23,158 nt of DNA from an uncultured Bacteroidales bacterium (GTDB taxonomy: Bacteria > Bacteroidota > Bacteroidia > Bacteroidales > UBA3663), in assembly GCA_905236195.1 (NCBI GenBank), contig CAJOOX010000199.1:1-23158 (forward strand). The letters run 5' to 3'. Made by a program: the position numbers and the translations under genes. This document shows positions 1-7,746 of the stretch, piece after piece; the first letter of the stretch is position 1, and every line of letters begins with the position of its first letter. Under the pieces are notes generated by a model. It saw nothing but the letters and a program-made list of their open reading frames with translations. It did no database searches and was not told the DNA's origin.

Positions 1-237
1 CTGCCCGACATCACCATCCGCGTGGTCTGCAGCAAGGGAACCTACATCCGCGCCCTTGCCCGCGACATCGGCGAAGCCCTCGGAAGCGGTGCCTACTTGA
101 TAGGCCTGCGTCGCACACGCGTGGGCGACATTACGCTGGACAAGTGCGTGAAAGCCGCCGACATCGAAGAGTGGGTCGGGCGAATCCCGCTGGCACCCAT
201 CCCCGAAGAATACAAAGATTTAATCATACAAAAATAG
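1..237 (+). CDS. truB: tRNA pseudouridine(55) synthase TruB, C-terminal fragment
   Basis: The frame is open from base 1 and gives the last 78 residues of TruB, which converts U55 of the tRNA T-arm to pseudouridine. The segment CSKGTYIRALARDIG (bases 28-72) is the conserved TruB motif near the end of the catalytic domain. The catalytic Asp lies upstream of the window. The protein stops soon after this motif with an acidic, Pro-rich tail (APIPEEYKDLIIQK), so there is little room for a C-terminal PUA domain; short TruB forms are common. queA follows after a gap of 46 nt (or 7 nt if the upstream ATG is used), and truB-queA-folK is a familiar Bacteroidales order. Identification is secure; only the 5' end is missing. 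Confidence 0.95.
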   Translation: MPDITIRVVCSKGTYIRALARDIGEALGSGAYLIGLRRTRVGDITLDKCVKAADIEEWVGRIPLAPIPEEYKDLIIQK

Positions 238-283
238 AAAGATTATGATCAAGACAATGGGTATGTTTTCCGATCAGGAACAC

Positions 284-1372
284 ATGAAACTCTCGCAGTT
301 CAAATTCAAACTGCCCGAGGATCGCATTGCACTTTTCCCCACCGAAGAACGTGACCAGTGCCGAATGATGGTGGTTCACAAGAAAAGCGAACGCATCGAG
401 CACTGCCTTTTCAAGGACTTGCTGAACTTTTTCGACGAGGACGACGTTCTGCTGCTCAACGACACCAGGATTTTCCCGGCCCGTCTATACGGCAGCAAGG
501 AAAAGACCGGCGCACGCATCGAGGTGTTCCTGCTTCGCGAACTCAATCCCGACATCCGCCTGTGGGATGTGCTGGTCGATCCTGCCCGCAAGATCCGCAT
601 CGGCAACAAACTCTATTTCGGCGACGACGAAAGTCTGGTAGCCGAGGTGATTGACAACACTACATCGCGAGGCCGCACCCTCCGATTCCTCTTCGACGGC
701 AGTCACGACGAATTCATCCGCACACTCTACGGATTCGGAGAGACACCCATTCCCAATGTCATCAAGGACCGCCGCAATGTGGTGGACGAACCCATTGACG
801 AGGATCATCCGTTCACCGACAGGGAGCGTTATCAGACCATCTTCGCACGTGTGGAAGGCGGTGTGGTGGCTCCTCCCGCGGCGCTCCATTTCAGCCGCGA
901 ACTCATGATGCGCCTCAAAATCAAGGGCATTGACACGCAGTTCGTGACTGTATGGACCAATCAGGGCAACTACCGCAAAATCGAGGTGGAGGATTTGACG
1001 AAGCACAAGATGGACTCCGAGCAGATTCTCATCACCGAAGAAGTGGTGGAACATGTCAACAAGGCCCGCGATTCCAAGTATCACGTCTGTGCGGTGGACA
1101 CATCGGTGATGCGCGCCATCGAGTCGTCGGTAACGACCTCGGGCGAACTGAAGGCTTTCGACGGATGGACCAACAAGTTCATCTTCCCGCCCTACACATT
1201 CACCGTAGCCGATTCGATGCTGGCATCGCTCTACCTGCCGCTCTCGACCCATCTGATGATTACCTCCGCCTTTGGCGGCTATGACCTCATCATGGATGCC
1301 TACAAACAGGCTATCAAAGAGAACTACCAGTTCGGGGCCTACGGCGACACGATGCTCATTCTGCCTGACTGA
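284..1372 (+). CDS. queA: QueA-like S-adenosylmethionine:tRNA ribosyltransferase-isomerase with altered motifs
   Basis: QueA transfers and isomerises ribosyl from AdoMet onto preQ1-tRNA to give epoxyqueuosine. I start at ATG 284 (362 aa) because Bacteroidales homologues begin MKLSQFKFKLP and an AGGA lies 4 nt upstream; ATG 245 would add 13 unconserved residues. Most of the protein is strongly QueA-like: NDTRIFPARLYG, WDVLVDPARKIRIGNKLYFG, DLTKHKMDSEQ, FDGWTNKFIFPPY. Family motifs are changed, however. The usual AP(T)AGLHF reads APPAALHF (196-203). The usual T-LHxGxGNF reads TVWTNQGNY (222-230), so the His is gone. AVGTT reads AVDTS (270-274). NFHxPxSTLLM reads SLYLPLSTHLM (315-325). The frame is intact and folK overlaps its stop by one base. 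It may be a QueA with reduced or different activity; the family call is firm, the activity is not. Confidence 0.9.
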   Translation: MKLSQFKFKLPEDRIALFPTEERDQCRMMVVHKKSERIEHCLFKDLLNFFDEDDVLLLNDTRIFPARLYGSKEKTGARIEVFLLRELNPDIRLWDVLVDPARKIRIGNKLYFGDDESLVAEVIDNTTSRGRTLRFLFDGSHDEFIRTLYGFGETPIPNVIKDRRNVVDEPIDEDHPFTDRERYQTIFARVEGGVVAPPAALHFSRELMMRLKIKGIDTQFVTVWTNQGNYRKIEVEDLTKHKMDSEQILITEEVVEHVNKARDSKYHVCAVDTSVMRAIESSVTTSGELKAFDGWTNKFIFPPYTFTVADSMLASLYLPLSTHLMITSAFGGYDLIMDAYKQAIKENYQFGAYGDTMLILPD

Positions 1373-1782
1373 TGGTCTTCATCGGATTAGGAAGCAATCT
1401 GGGCAACGGTACCGCCCTGCTGAGGGAAGCCACCGGACGACTGGCAACCTACGTCACCATTGCCGGCGAGTCGGATTATGTGGAAAGCGAACCCTGGGGA
1501 TTTGAATCCTCCCACCGCTTCACCAATGCGGTCATCGCCGTCGAGACGGATCTGCAGCCCCTCGAACTGCTGGATATCACCCAGCGTATCGAACGAGAAA
1601 TGGGACGCACCCACAAACGGGCATCCGACAACGAGGCCTACAGCGACCGGACCATCGACATCGACCTGCTCCTGTGGGACGACCTCCGGCTGGATACGCC
1701 CCGGCTCAGGATTCCCCACCCCCGCATGCAGGAGAGAGCTTTCGTCACCGGACCGCTCGCCGAACTCAAAGCCCGCCTGTAA
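1372..1782 (+). CDS. folK: 2-amino-4-hydroxy-6-hydroxymethyldihydropteridine pyrophosphokinase (HPPK)
   Basis: HPPK transfers pyrophosphate from ATP to 6-hydroxymethyl-dihydropterin, in the cytosolic step before dihydropteroate synthase in folate synthesis. The N-terminus has FIGLGSNLG, then FTNAVIAV, and the signature SDRTIDIDLLLWDD. Asp96 and Asp98 correspond to the two Mg-binding aspartates, and IPHPRMQERAFV contains the conserved His116. At 136 aa it is shorter than the E. coli enzyme (about 159 aa), mainly from a compact middle and C-terminus; all core motifs are present. The ATG shares its A with the TGA of queA (TGATG at 1370-1374), which implies translational coupling. A 54-nt AT-rich gap separates it from sppA. 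Confidence 0.96.
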   Translation: MVFIGLGSNLGNGTALLREATGRLATYVTIAGESDYVESEPWGFESSHRFTNAVIAVETDLQPLELLDITQRIEREMGRTHKRASDNEAYSDRTIDIDLLLWDDLRLDTPRLRIPHPRMQERAFVTGPLAELKARL

Positions 1783-1836
1783 CAATCATCCACGCAACAA
1801 TATTAATATATTTAAACTATAAAAATCAACAACCCA

Positions 1837-3609
1837 ATGAAATCTTTCATCCAGACAGTCTTGGCTGTCATTGTAGGTCTTTTCATCGCAGGCCTTTGCT
1901 GCGTACTGCTCACGATGTGTTCGATGGTGGCCATTATAGCCTCATCCGATTCCAAAACACCGACACGGGCAAACGACGTTCTTGTAATCTATCCTCAAGG
2001 CACGGTAGAAGAAACCGAAGGAGGATTCAACTTCAGCGCTGTCTTACAGGGCGGGTTGCCGACAAATGAAGCGCCCTCCCTCCGCCAGATAGTGCAGGCC
2101 ATCGACCTGGCTGAAAAGGACGACAATGTGAAGGGTATCTATCTCTGCTTCGACCAGATGGCTGCAGCTCCCGCCACCTATCAGGCCATCTGCAAGCGTC
2201 TCGAGTCTTTCAAGCAGAACTCCGGCAAGTGGATCATCGCCTATGGCGACTCCTACGGTCCCTCCCAGTACTACACGGCAAGCGTGGCCGACAGCATCTT
2301 CATCAACCCCATGGGCGGGTTCTCGTGGGGAGGCATGGGCGGCGCCATGTTATACTACAAGGGATTCTTCGACAAATACAACATCGATATCGATGTGTTC
2401 CGTGTGGGCAAATTCAAATCGGCCGTTGAGCCTTATATCAACGACCAGATGTCGGAGGCCAACCGCCTGCAGACCATCACCTATATGCGTGACATCTGGG
2501 ATGAATATGCCGGTGTTGTAGCCGACAAACGCAAACTCCCTGCCGACTCGCTCGAAGCATGGGCCAACCGCAACCTCACCTTCCTGCGTCCCAATGAGCT
2601 CCCCGAAGGGTTTTTCGACGGTATCCGCTACCGTCAGGATATGTACGCGCTCGTGAAGCAGATGGCCGGCCAGAAAGAGGATGAAGAGTTCCACGGCATC
2701 TCGGTCAAGGAAATCATCACCAACGCCGAAAAGGATGACAAGGACGACAAGGTGGCTGTCCTCTATGCCGTGGGCGAGATTGTGGACCAGTCTGCCGGAA
2801 GCGGTTCTCTCCAGATTGTAGGCGAAGAACTGGTCAGCGAAATCAAGGGTCTCGCCATGGACGACAACGTGAAAGCAGTTGTGCTCCGCATCAATTCGCC
2901 CGGCGGCAGCGCCTTTGCCAGCGAACAGATGTGGTATGCCCTCCAGCAACTCAAAACCAAGAAACCCCTCGTCGTCTCGATGGGCGACTATGCGGCTTCC
3001 GGAGGTTACTATATCTCAACGCCCGGCCAGTATATCTTTGCCGAGCCCAACACCATCACCGGTTCAATCGGTGTGTTCGGCGTAGTTCCCAATGTGGAAC
3101 GTCTGGCCAATTCGTTCGGCCTCAAGGTGGAAACCATCGAGACCCACGAGCACGGAGCAATCCAGCCGCCCCTCAAACAGCTGGATCTGGACGAGAAGGC
3201 AATGATACAGCATAGTGTCGAGGATACCTATGACACCTTCCTGACCCGTGTTTCCGACGGTCGCGGACTTTCCAAAGACTCCGTCCAGGAGATTGCTCAG
3301 GGCCGCGTATGGACAGGCAAACGTGCCCTCGGCATCGGTCTCGTAGATGAGCTTGGCGGACTCCGGGAGGCTGTGGCCAAGGCTGCCGCACTCGCCAACC
3401 TCAGCGAAGGCAGCTATGCCGTTCAGAACTATCCCGCCGAGAAAGACCCCTTCACCTCCATGCTCGAGGATATCAAGGGCGGCGTGAAGCTGAAAGTCAG
3501 CAGTTTCCTCTTCGACCGCGACGGCCGCATCGAACAGGAAATCGACCGCTTGCTCAATCAGAATCCCATCCAGGCACGCATGACCGAAGTGCCGGCCCCC
3601 GTGAAATAA
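1837..3609 (+). CDS. sppA: Signal peptide peptidase SppA, long (protease IV) type
   Basis: SppA is a membrane-anchored serine/lysine-dyad peptidase (family S49) that degrades cleaved signal peptides. The 590-aa length matches the double-domain type. Residues about 5-36 are a hydrophobic N-terminal membrane anchor. In the N-terminal domain VGKFKSAVEPYIND carries Lys194, equivalent to Lys209 of the E. coli enzyme. In the C-terminal domain GDYAASGGYYIS carries Ser388, equivalent to Ser409. The flanking S49 motifs INSPGGSAFASEQ and TITGSIGVFG are also present. The preceding 54-nt gap is AT-rich, with a weak TATATTTA resembling a -7 box at 1807-1814 but no matching -33 element, so an own promoter is unproven. 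lpxK follows after 24 nt. Confidence 0.96.
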   Translation: MKSFIQTVLAVIVGLFIAGLCCVLLTMCSMVAIIASSDSKTPTRANDVLVIYPQGTVEETEGGFNFSAVLQGGLPTNEAPSLRQIVQAIDLAEKDDNVKGIYLCFDQMAAAPATYQAICKRLESFKQNSGKWIIAYGDSYGPSQYYTASVADSIFINPMGGFSWGGMGGAMLYYKGFFDKYNIDIDVFRVGKFKSAVEPYINDQMSEANRLQTITYMRDIWDEYAGVVADKRKLPADSLEAWANRNLTFLRPNELPEGFFDGIRYRQDMYALVKQMAGQKEDEEFHGISVKEIITNAEKDDKDDKVAVLYAVGEIVDQSAGSGSLQIVGEELVSEIKGLAMDDNVKAVVLRINSPGGSAFASEQMWYALQQLKTKKPLVVSMGDYAASGGYYISTPGQYIFAEPNTITGSIGVFGVVPNVERLANSFGLKVETIETHEHGAIQPPLKQLDLDEKAMIQHSVEDTYDTFLTRVSDGRGLSKDSVQEIAQGRVWTGKRALGIGLVDELGGLREAVAKAAALANLSEGSYAVQNYPAEKDPFTSMLEDIKGGVKLKVSSFLFDRDGRIEQEIDRLLNQNPIQARMTEVPAPVK

Positions 3610-3633
3610 TTATTTGCTGAAAAGTTTGTAGCC

Positions 3634-4743
3634 ATGTTACCTACTTTCCATATCAACCGCTGGCTGCTTCCGTTAGCCTGGCTCTACGGAGGTGTAATGG
3701 AAATCCGCAACTGGCTCTTCGACAAGGGTTACTTCAAGACCGTTTCGTTCGAAGAACAGGTGCCTGTGATTTGTGTGGGAAACATCTCTGCCGGCGGAAC
3801 CGCCAAAACGCCCCATGTCGAGTATCTTGTACAGTTGCTCCAGAGTGAGGGCATCGGTCCTGTCGCCGTACTGTCGCGCGGCTACAAACGCAGGTCGAAC
3901 GGATTCCAATTGGCAGAACCTGCCTCGACGGTGGCCCAGCTGGGGGACGAACCCTATCAGATCTACCGCAAATTCAGCAATGCAATCGTGGCGGTGTGCG
4001 AGAGCCGGGCGAAAGGTATCCGCGAACTCCTCGCCCTGCCCACACCTCCGGCCGTCATCATCCTCGACGATGCCATGCAGCATCGCTGGCTCTCGCCGGG
4101 CTTCACAATATGCCTGACGTCCTACTCCCGCATCCTCTACAAGGACTGCCTCCTGCCCGCAGGACGGCTGCGCGAACCCGCTGCCAACATCAGGAGGGCC
4201 GACATGGTGATTGTCACCAAGTGTCCCGCTTCACTCCGCAAGGAAGATCAGACCGAGATAACCGGCAACCTTCCCACCAGCATCGAACAGCCCATCTACT
4301 TTACTCAGTTCAAATACGAGCAACTCGTCAACCTCGCCACACTCGAACCCCAGGCCGTCGACCCCAGGTGCAATGTCCTCATGGTTTGCGGCATCGCCGA
4401 CCCCTCGTCGATGGAGGAAGTTATCCAGACCCACTATCGTCTGCTGGACAAACTCATCTTCCCCGACCACCACAATTTCTCGGCCAAGGACATCCGCGAG
4501 ATACGTCACCGCATGGAAAACATCGACAACGACGGACTGAATCCCAACACAGGACTCAAGCCGGTGGTCATCACCACCGAGAAGGATGCGATGCGACTGA
4601 TGCGACACCGCGCTGTGGACGACGAGCTCAAGGCGCGCATCTTCTTCCTGCCCGCCCATGTGGCATTTATCAGCAAGAAACATGAACAGAACTTTAAAAA
4701 TCGAATATTGAATTATGTTAGAAAAAATCAAAAACACTGCTGA
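3634..4743 (+). CDS. lpxK: Tetraacyldisaccharide 4'-kinase LpxK
   Basis: LpxK phosphorylates the 4' position of the tetraacyldisaccharide-1-phosphate precursor to form lipid IVA, at the inner face of the inner membrane. The 369-aa protein has the N-terminal membrane-associated segment (WLLPLAWLYGGVMEIRNWLF) and the P-loop region VGNISAGGTAKTPHVEYL. It also has SRGYKR, LGDEPYQ, the Walker-B-like ILDDAMQHR, LLPAGRLREP, and the late FPDHHNFS with conserved His. Two motif positions differ from the usual family form: GGTGKT reads GGTAKT (Ala57 before Lys58), and DDAFQHR reads DDAMQHR. The last 29 nt overlap the start of punA in another frame. The order sppA-lpxK-punA-thiL is familiar in Bacteroidales, so the annotation is firm even though the P-loop is unusual. 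Confidence 0.93.
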   Translation: MLPTFHINRWLLPLAWLYGGVMEIRNWLFDKGYFKTVSFEEQVPVICVGNISAGGTAKTPHVEYLVQLLQSEGIGPVAVLSRGYKRRSNGFQLAEPASTVAQLGDEPYQIYRKFSNAIVAVCESRAKGIRELLALPTPPAVIILDDAMQHRWLSPGFTICLTSYSRILYKDCLLPAGRLREPAANIRRADMVIVTKCPASLRKEDQTEITGNLPTSIEQPIYFTQFKYEQLVNLATLEPQAVDPRCNVLMVCGIADPSSMEEVIQTHYRLLDKLIFPDHHNFSAKDIREIRHRMENIDNDGLNPNTGLKPVVITTEKDAMRLMRHRAVDDELKARIFFLPAHVAFISKKHEQNFKNRILNYVRKNQKHC

Positions 4744-5527
4744 GTATATCCTCAGCCGCACCAAACGTCGTCCCAAGACCGCCATCATTCTCGGAACGGG
4801 TCTAGGACAATTGGTGGATCATATTTCCGAACGTGAAGAAATCCCCTACACCGAAATCCCCAACATGCCGGTTTCCACAGTGGAGGGACATTCGGGCAAA
4901 CTGATTTTCGGCCTCCTGGGCGGCAAGGAAGTGATGGCCATGCAGGGCCGTTTCCACTTCTATGAAGGCTATCCTATGACCTCGGTGACCTTCCCCGTAC
5001 GCGTCATGAAGGCCTGCGGCGTCGAAACCCTCTTTGTGTCGAATGCTGCCGGCGGAATGAACCCCTCGTTCCGTGTGGGAGACATCATGATTATCGAGGA
5101 CCACATCAACCTCTTTCCCGAGAATCCTCTGCGCGGCCACAACTACAGCGAACTAGGTCCCCGTTTCCCCTCGATGGAAGAACCCTATGACCACCAGCTC
5201 ATCGCTCTGGCCGAGAAGATTGCCAAGGAGAAGAACATCCATCTTCAGAAGGGTGTCTATGTAGGCACCCAGGGTCCCACGTTCGAAACACCCGCCGAAT
5301 ATCGCTATTTCCGCATCATCGGCGGCGACGCTGTCGGCATGTCGACGGTGCCTGAAGTTATCGTGGCCCGCCACATGAGCATGCGTGTCTTCGGTATGTC
5401 GGTCATCACCGACCTGGGCGGTTTCGGCGTTCCCGTCGAGGTTTCCCACGAGGAGGTGCAGGAGGCTGCCAATGTGGCCCAGCCCAAGATGACCGAAGTC
5501 ATTGCCGAGATGATCAAGCGTTTCTGA
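4715..5527 (+). CDS. punA: Purine nucleoside phosphorylase (trimeric PNP family)
   Basis: This enzyme cleaves purine (deoxy)ribonucleosides with phosphate to the free base and (deoxy)ribose 1-phosphate for salvage. The 270-aa length fits the family. Landmarks are ILGTGLGQL (phosphate loop, 25-33), TVEGHSGKL, QGRFHFYEGYP with His81, VSNAAGGMN, and GTQGPTFETPAEYR with the base-binding Glu195. GDAVGMSTVPEV (Met209) and VITDLGGFGVP follow. Asp233 occupies the position where mammalian enzymes have the base-contacting Asn; I recall Asp there in other Bacteroidota, so this is probably lineage-typical, but it could affect specificity. The start MLEKIKNTAEYI lies inside the 3' end of lpxK (29-nt overlap), which suggests coupled translation. 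Confidence 0.96.
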   Translation: MLEKIKNTAEYILSRTKRRPKTAIILGTGLGQLVDHISEREEIPYTEIPNMPVSTVEGHSGKLIFGLLGGKEVMAMQGRFHFYEGYPMTSVTFPVRVMKACGVETLFVSNAAGGMNPSFRVGDIMIIEDHINLFPENPLRGHNYSELGPRFPSMEEPYDHQLIALAEKIAKEKNIHLQKGVYVGTQGPTFETPAEYRYFRIIGGDAVGMSTVPEVIVARHMSMRVFGMSVITDLGGFGVPVEVSHEEVQEAANVAQPKMTEVIAEMIKRF

Positions 5528-5551
5528 TTGCTCCTCATCCTCAATCCGTAA

Positions 5552-6607
5552 ATGGCAGAAATCAAAGAATACGGTGAGTTCGCTCTCATCGAGCACCTCA
5601 CAAAATCTTTCCCCATCCGTCAGTCGTCCACGCTCAAAGGCGTGGGCGACGATTGCGCTGTGATTGATGCCTCCGATGGCAAAACGGTTATCACGACCGA
5701 CCTGCTGCTGGAGGGCATCCATTTCGACCTCACCTACTGCGACATGCGTCTGCTGGGCTACAAATCCGTTGTGGTGAACCTCAGCGATGTATACGCCATG
5801 ATGGCTACGCCACGTCAGATAACCCTCTCGCTGGGTCTTTCCAAACGTTTCAAGGTGGAGGATCTCGAACGCTTCTACGAGGGTGTTCGCGGAGCCTGCA
5901 AAACCTACGGCGTCGATCTCGTGGGTGGCGACACCTCCGCCTCGATGACGGGTCTCACCATCAGCATCACCGCCATCGGCGTGACGCAGGAACCCGTTTT
6001 CCGCTCGGGTGCCAAACCCAACGACCTCATCTGCGTGTCGGGCGACCTGGGCGCCGCCTATATGGGCTTGCAGTTGCTAGAACGCGAAAAGGCCATCTTC
6101 AACCAGCAGGATCCCGCCGACAAGCAGGAATTCAAACCCAAGTTCGAAGGCCGCGAGTACCTGCTCGAACGCCAGCTCAAGCCGGAGGCCCGTCGCGACA
6201 TCGTGGCCGAACTCATGGAACGCGGCATCCGTCCCACGGCCATGTTGGATATCAGCGACGGTCTCTCGTCCGAACTGCTGCACATCTGCCGCCAGAGTAA
6301 GGTGGGTTGCCGTATCTACGAGGAACGCATCCCTATCGACTACCAGACCGCAGCACAGGCCGAGGAATTCAACCTCAACGTCACGACGGTGGCGCTGTCG
6401 GGCGGCGAGGATTACGAACTGCTCTTCACCGTTCCGCTGGCCGACTACGAGAAAGTCTCCCAGATGTCCGGCATCCGTATCATCGGCCACATCACCGACG
6501 GGAAACTGGGCGCAGCCCTCATCACCCGCGACGGACAGTCCGAACTGACGCTCAAGGCTCAGGGCTGGAACGCATTCTCCGCAGAGGACAAGAGCCAGGG
6601 TCTCTGA
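5552..6607 (+). CDS. thiL: Thiamine-monophosphate kinase
   Basis: ThiL phosphorylates thiamine monophosphate to the cofactor thiamine diphosphate, the last step of the pathway. The 351-aa protein shows the AIRS/PurM-like kinase motifs in order. GEFALIEHL is at the N-terminus; LKGVGDDCAVID has metal-binding Asp33 and Asp34. TTDLLLEGIHFDL, LGYKSVVVNLSDVYAM, VGGDTSAS and VSGDLGAAYMGL follow. LDISDGLSSEL carries Asp236, and LSGGEDYELLFT is near the C-terminus. ATG 5552 fits the family N-terminus and lies 24 nt after punA. No thi-box riboswitch is seen in the gap, so it seems to be transcribed with its upstream neighbours rather than controlled by thiamine locally. Confidence 0.96.
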   Translation: MAEIKEYGEFALIEHLTKSFPIRQSSTLKGVGDDCAVIDASDGKTVITTDLLLEGIHFDLTYCDMRLLGYKSVVVNLSDVYAMMATPRQITLSLGLSKRFKVEDLERFYEGVRGACKTYGVDLVGGDTSASMTGLTISITAIGVTQEPVFRSGAKPNDLICVSGDLGAAYMGLQLLEREKAIFNQQDPADKQEFKPKFEGREYLLERQLKPEARRDIVAELMERGIRPTAMLDISDGLSSELLHICRQSKVGCRIYEERIPIDYQTAAQAEEFNLNVTTVALSGGEDYELLFTVPLADYEKVSQMSGIRIIGHITDGKLGAALITRDGQSELTLKAQGWNAFSAEDKSQGL

Positions 6608-6636
6608 AAACTGTTTTCTGTATTTTTAGCTGAATC

Positions 6637-7728
6637 ATGTCTATAGCTGCACTTTTATCCGGTGGCGTTGATTCGTCCGTAGCGGTTCACCTGCTGTGTG
6701 AACAGGGTTACAAACCAGATCTCTTCTATATTAAAATAGGTATGGAGGACAAGGGTTACCTCGACTGTCCCAAGGAAGAGGATATGGAAATCGTAACGGC
6801 CATTGCGGCCAAATACGGTCTCCACTACGACATCGTGGACCTTCAGAAAGAATATTGGGACAATGTGGTGTCCTACACCATCGACCGCGTGAAGCGCGGA
6901 CTCACGCCCAATCCCGACGTGATGTGTAACCGGCTCATCAAGTTCGGCGCTTTCGACCGGAAAGTCGGCCACTCCTACGACAAGACGGCGACGGGGCACT
7001 ATGCCACCACCATCGAGGAAGACGGAGCCGTGTGGCTGGGCACAACGCCCGACCCTGTGAAGGATCAGACCGACTTCCTGGCCCAGCTGGACGGTTTCCA
7101 GGTGGCCCATTCCCTCTTCCCCATCGGTCGTCTGATCAAGAATCAGGTGCGCGAGATTGCGGAGGTCGCCAAACTGCCCTCTGCCCATCGTAAAGACTCT
7201 CAGGGTATTTGTTTCCTCGGCAAGATCGACTACAACCAGTTCATCGAACGCTTTCTGGGCAAACGGCCCGGCAAGATTGTCGAACTCGAAACAGGCAAGG
7301 TGCTCGGCGAACACCAGGGGTTCTGGTTCCACACCATCGGACAGCGCAAGGGCCTCGGTCTCGGCGGCGGTCCCTGGTTCGTTTGCAAAAAGGATATACA
7401 TGAGAACGTCATCTATGTCTCGCGCGGCTACAACCCCGAGGCCCAGATGCAGGACTTTCTCACAATGGCGGAACTGCATTTCATCACCCGCAACCCCTGG
7501 CCGGATACGGACGGGACACATGACGTGAAATTCAAAATCCGGCATGTGGCCGAACTCTCCGACGGACATCTTCGCAAGATGCCCGACGGCACATGGTTCC
7601 TCCAGAGCGATACCAAAATCAACGGCGTTGCACCCGGTCAGTTCTGTGTGGTGTACACTTCCGACGGACGAATCTGTCTCGGGTCCGGCGAAATTGCCTG
7701 GAACGACTGTTCCCATCAACCCCATTAA
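6637..7728 (+). CDS. mnmA: tRNA-specific 2-thiouridylase MnmA
   Basis: MnmA activates U34 of tRNA Lys, Glu and Gln with ATP and inserts sulfur to give 2-thiouridine. The protein (363 aa) has the PP-loop LSGGVDSSVAVHL (residues 7-19) and the catalytic Cys97 in TPNPDVMCNRLIKFGAF. It also has ATGHYA, the second catalytic Cys192 in DSQGICFLG, and HTIGQRKGLGLGGGPWFV. The C-terminal beta-barrel ends with GVAPGQFCVVY and GSGEIA. The last residues (CSHQPH) and the stop codon are encoded inside a 9-bp tandem repeat (7712-7741), so the natural C-terminus may have been altered by repeat growth. It lies 29 nt after thiL, with no own promoter visible. Confidence 0.96.
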   Translation: MSIAALLSGGVDSSVAVHLLCEQGYKPDLFYIKIGMEDKGYLDCPKEEDMEIVTAIAAKYGLHYDIVDLQKEYWDNVVSYTIDRVKRGLTPNPDVMCNRLIKFGAFDRKVGHSYDKTATGHYATTIEEDGAVWLGTTPDPVKDQTDFLAQLDGFQVAHSLFPIGRLIKNQVREIAEVAKLPSAHRKDSQGICFLGKIDYNQFIERFLGKRPGKIVELETGKVLGEHQGFWFHTIGQRKGLGLGGGPWFVCKKDIHENVIYVSRGYNPEAQMQDFLTMAELHFITRNPWPDTDGTHDVKFKIRHVAELSDGHLRKMPDGTWFLQSDTKINGVAPGQFCVVYTSDGRICLGSGEIAWNDCSHQPH

Positions 7729-7741
7729 GCCCATAAACCCC
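7712..7741. repeat. 9-bp tandem repeat block, consensus CCCATNAAN (upstream copy)
   Basis: Three successive 9-bp units, CCCATCAAC, CCCATTAAG and CCCATAAAC, are followed by a partial CCC. The block covers the last codons and TAA stop of mnmA and reaches to 5 nt before the ATG of the esterase gene. A second block with the same unit lies just after the esterase gene (9111-9146). Confidence 0.85.
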
Positions 7742-7746
7742 AAATT

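Noticed and set aside
245..283. Upstream ATG for queA
   Set aside because: QueA homologues begin at MKLSQF; the 13 extra residues (MIKTMGMFSDQEH) are not family-like, and an AGGA lies just before ATG 284.
6655..7743. Long antisense open frame (362 codons, minus strand) across mnmA
   Set aside because: It is the mirror of GC-rich mnmA codons; mnmA has all catalytic motifs and the antisense protein shows no recognisable domain. The same holds for antisense frames over queA, cobB and thiL.
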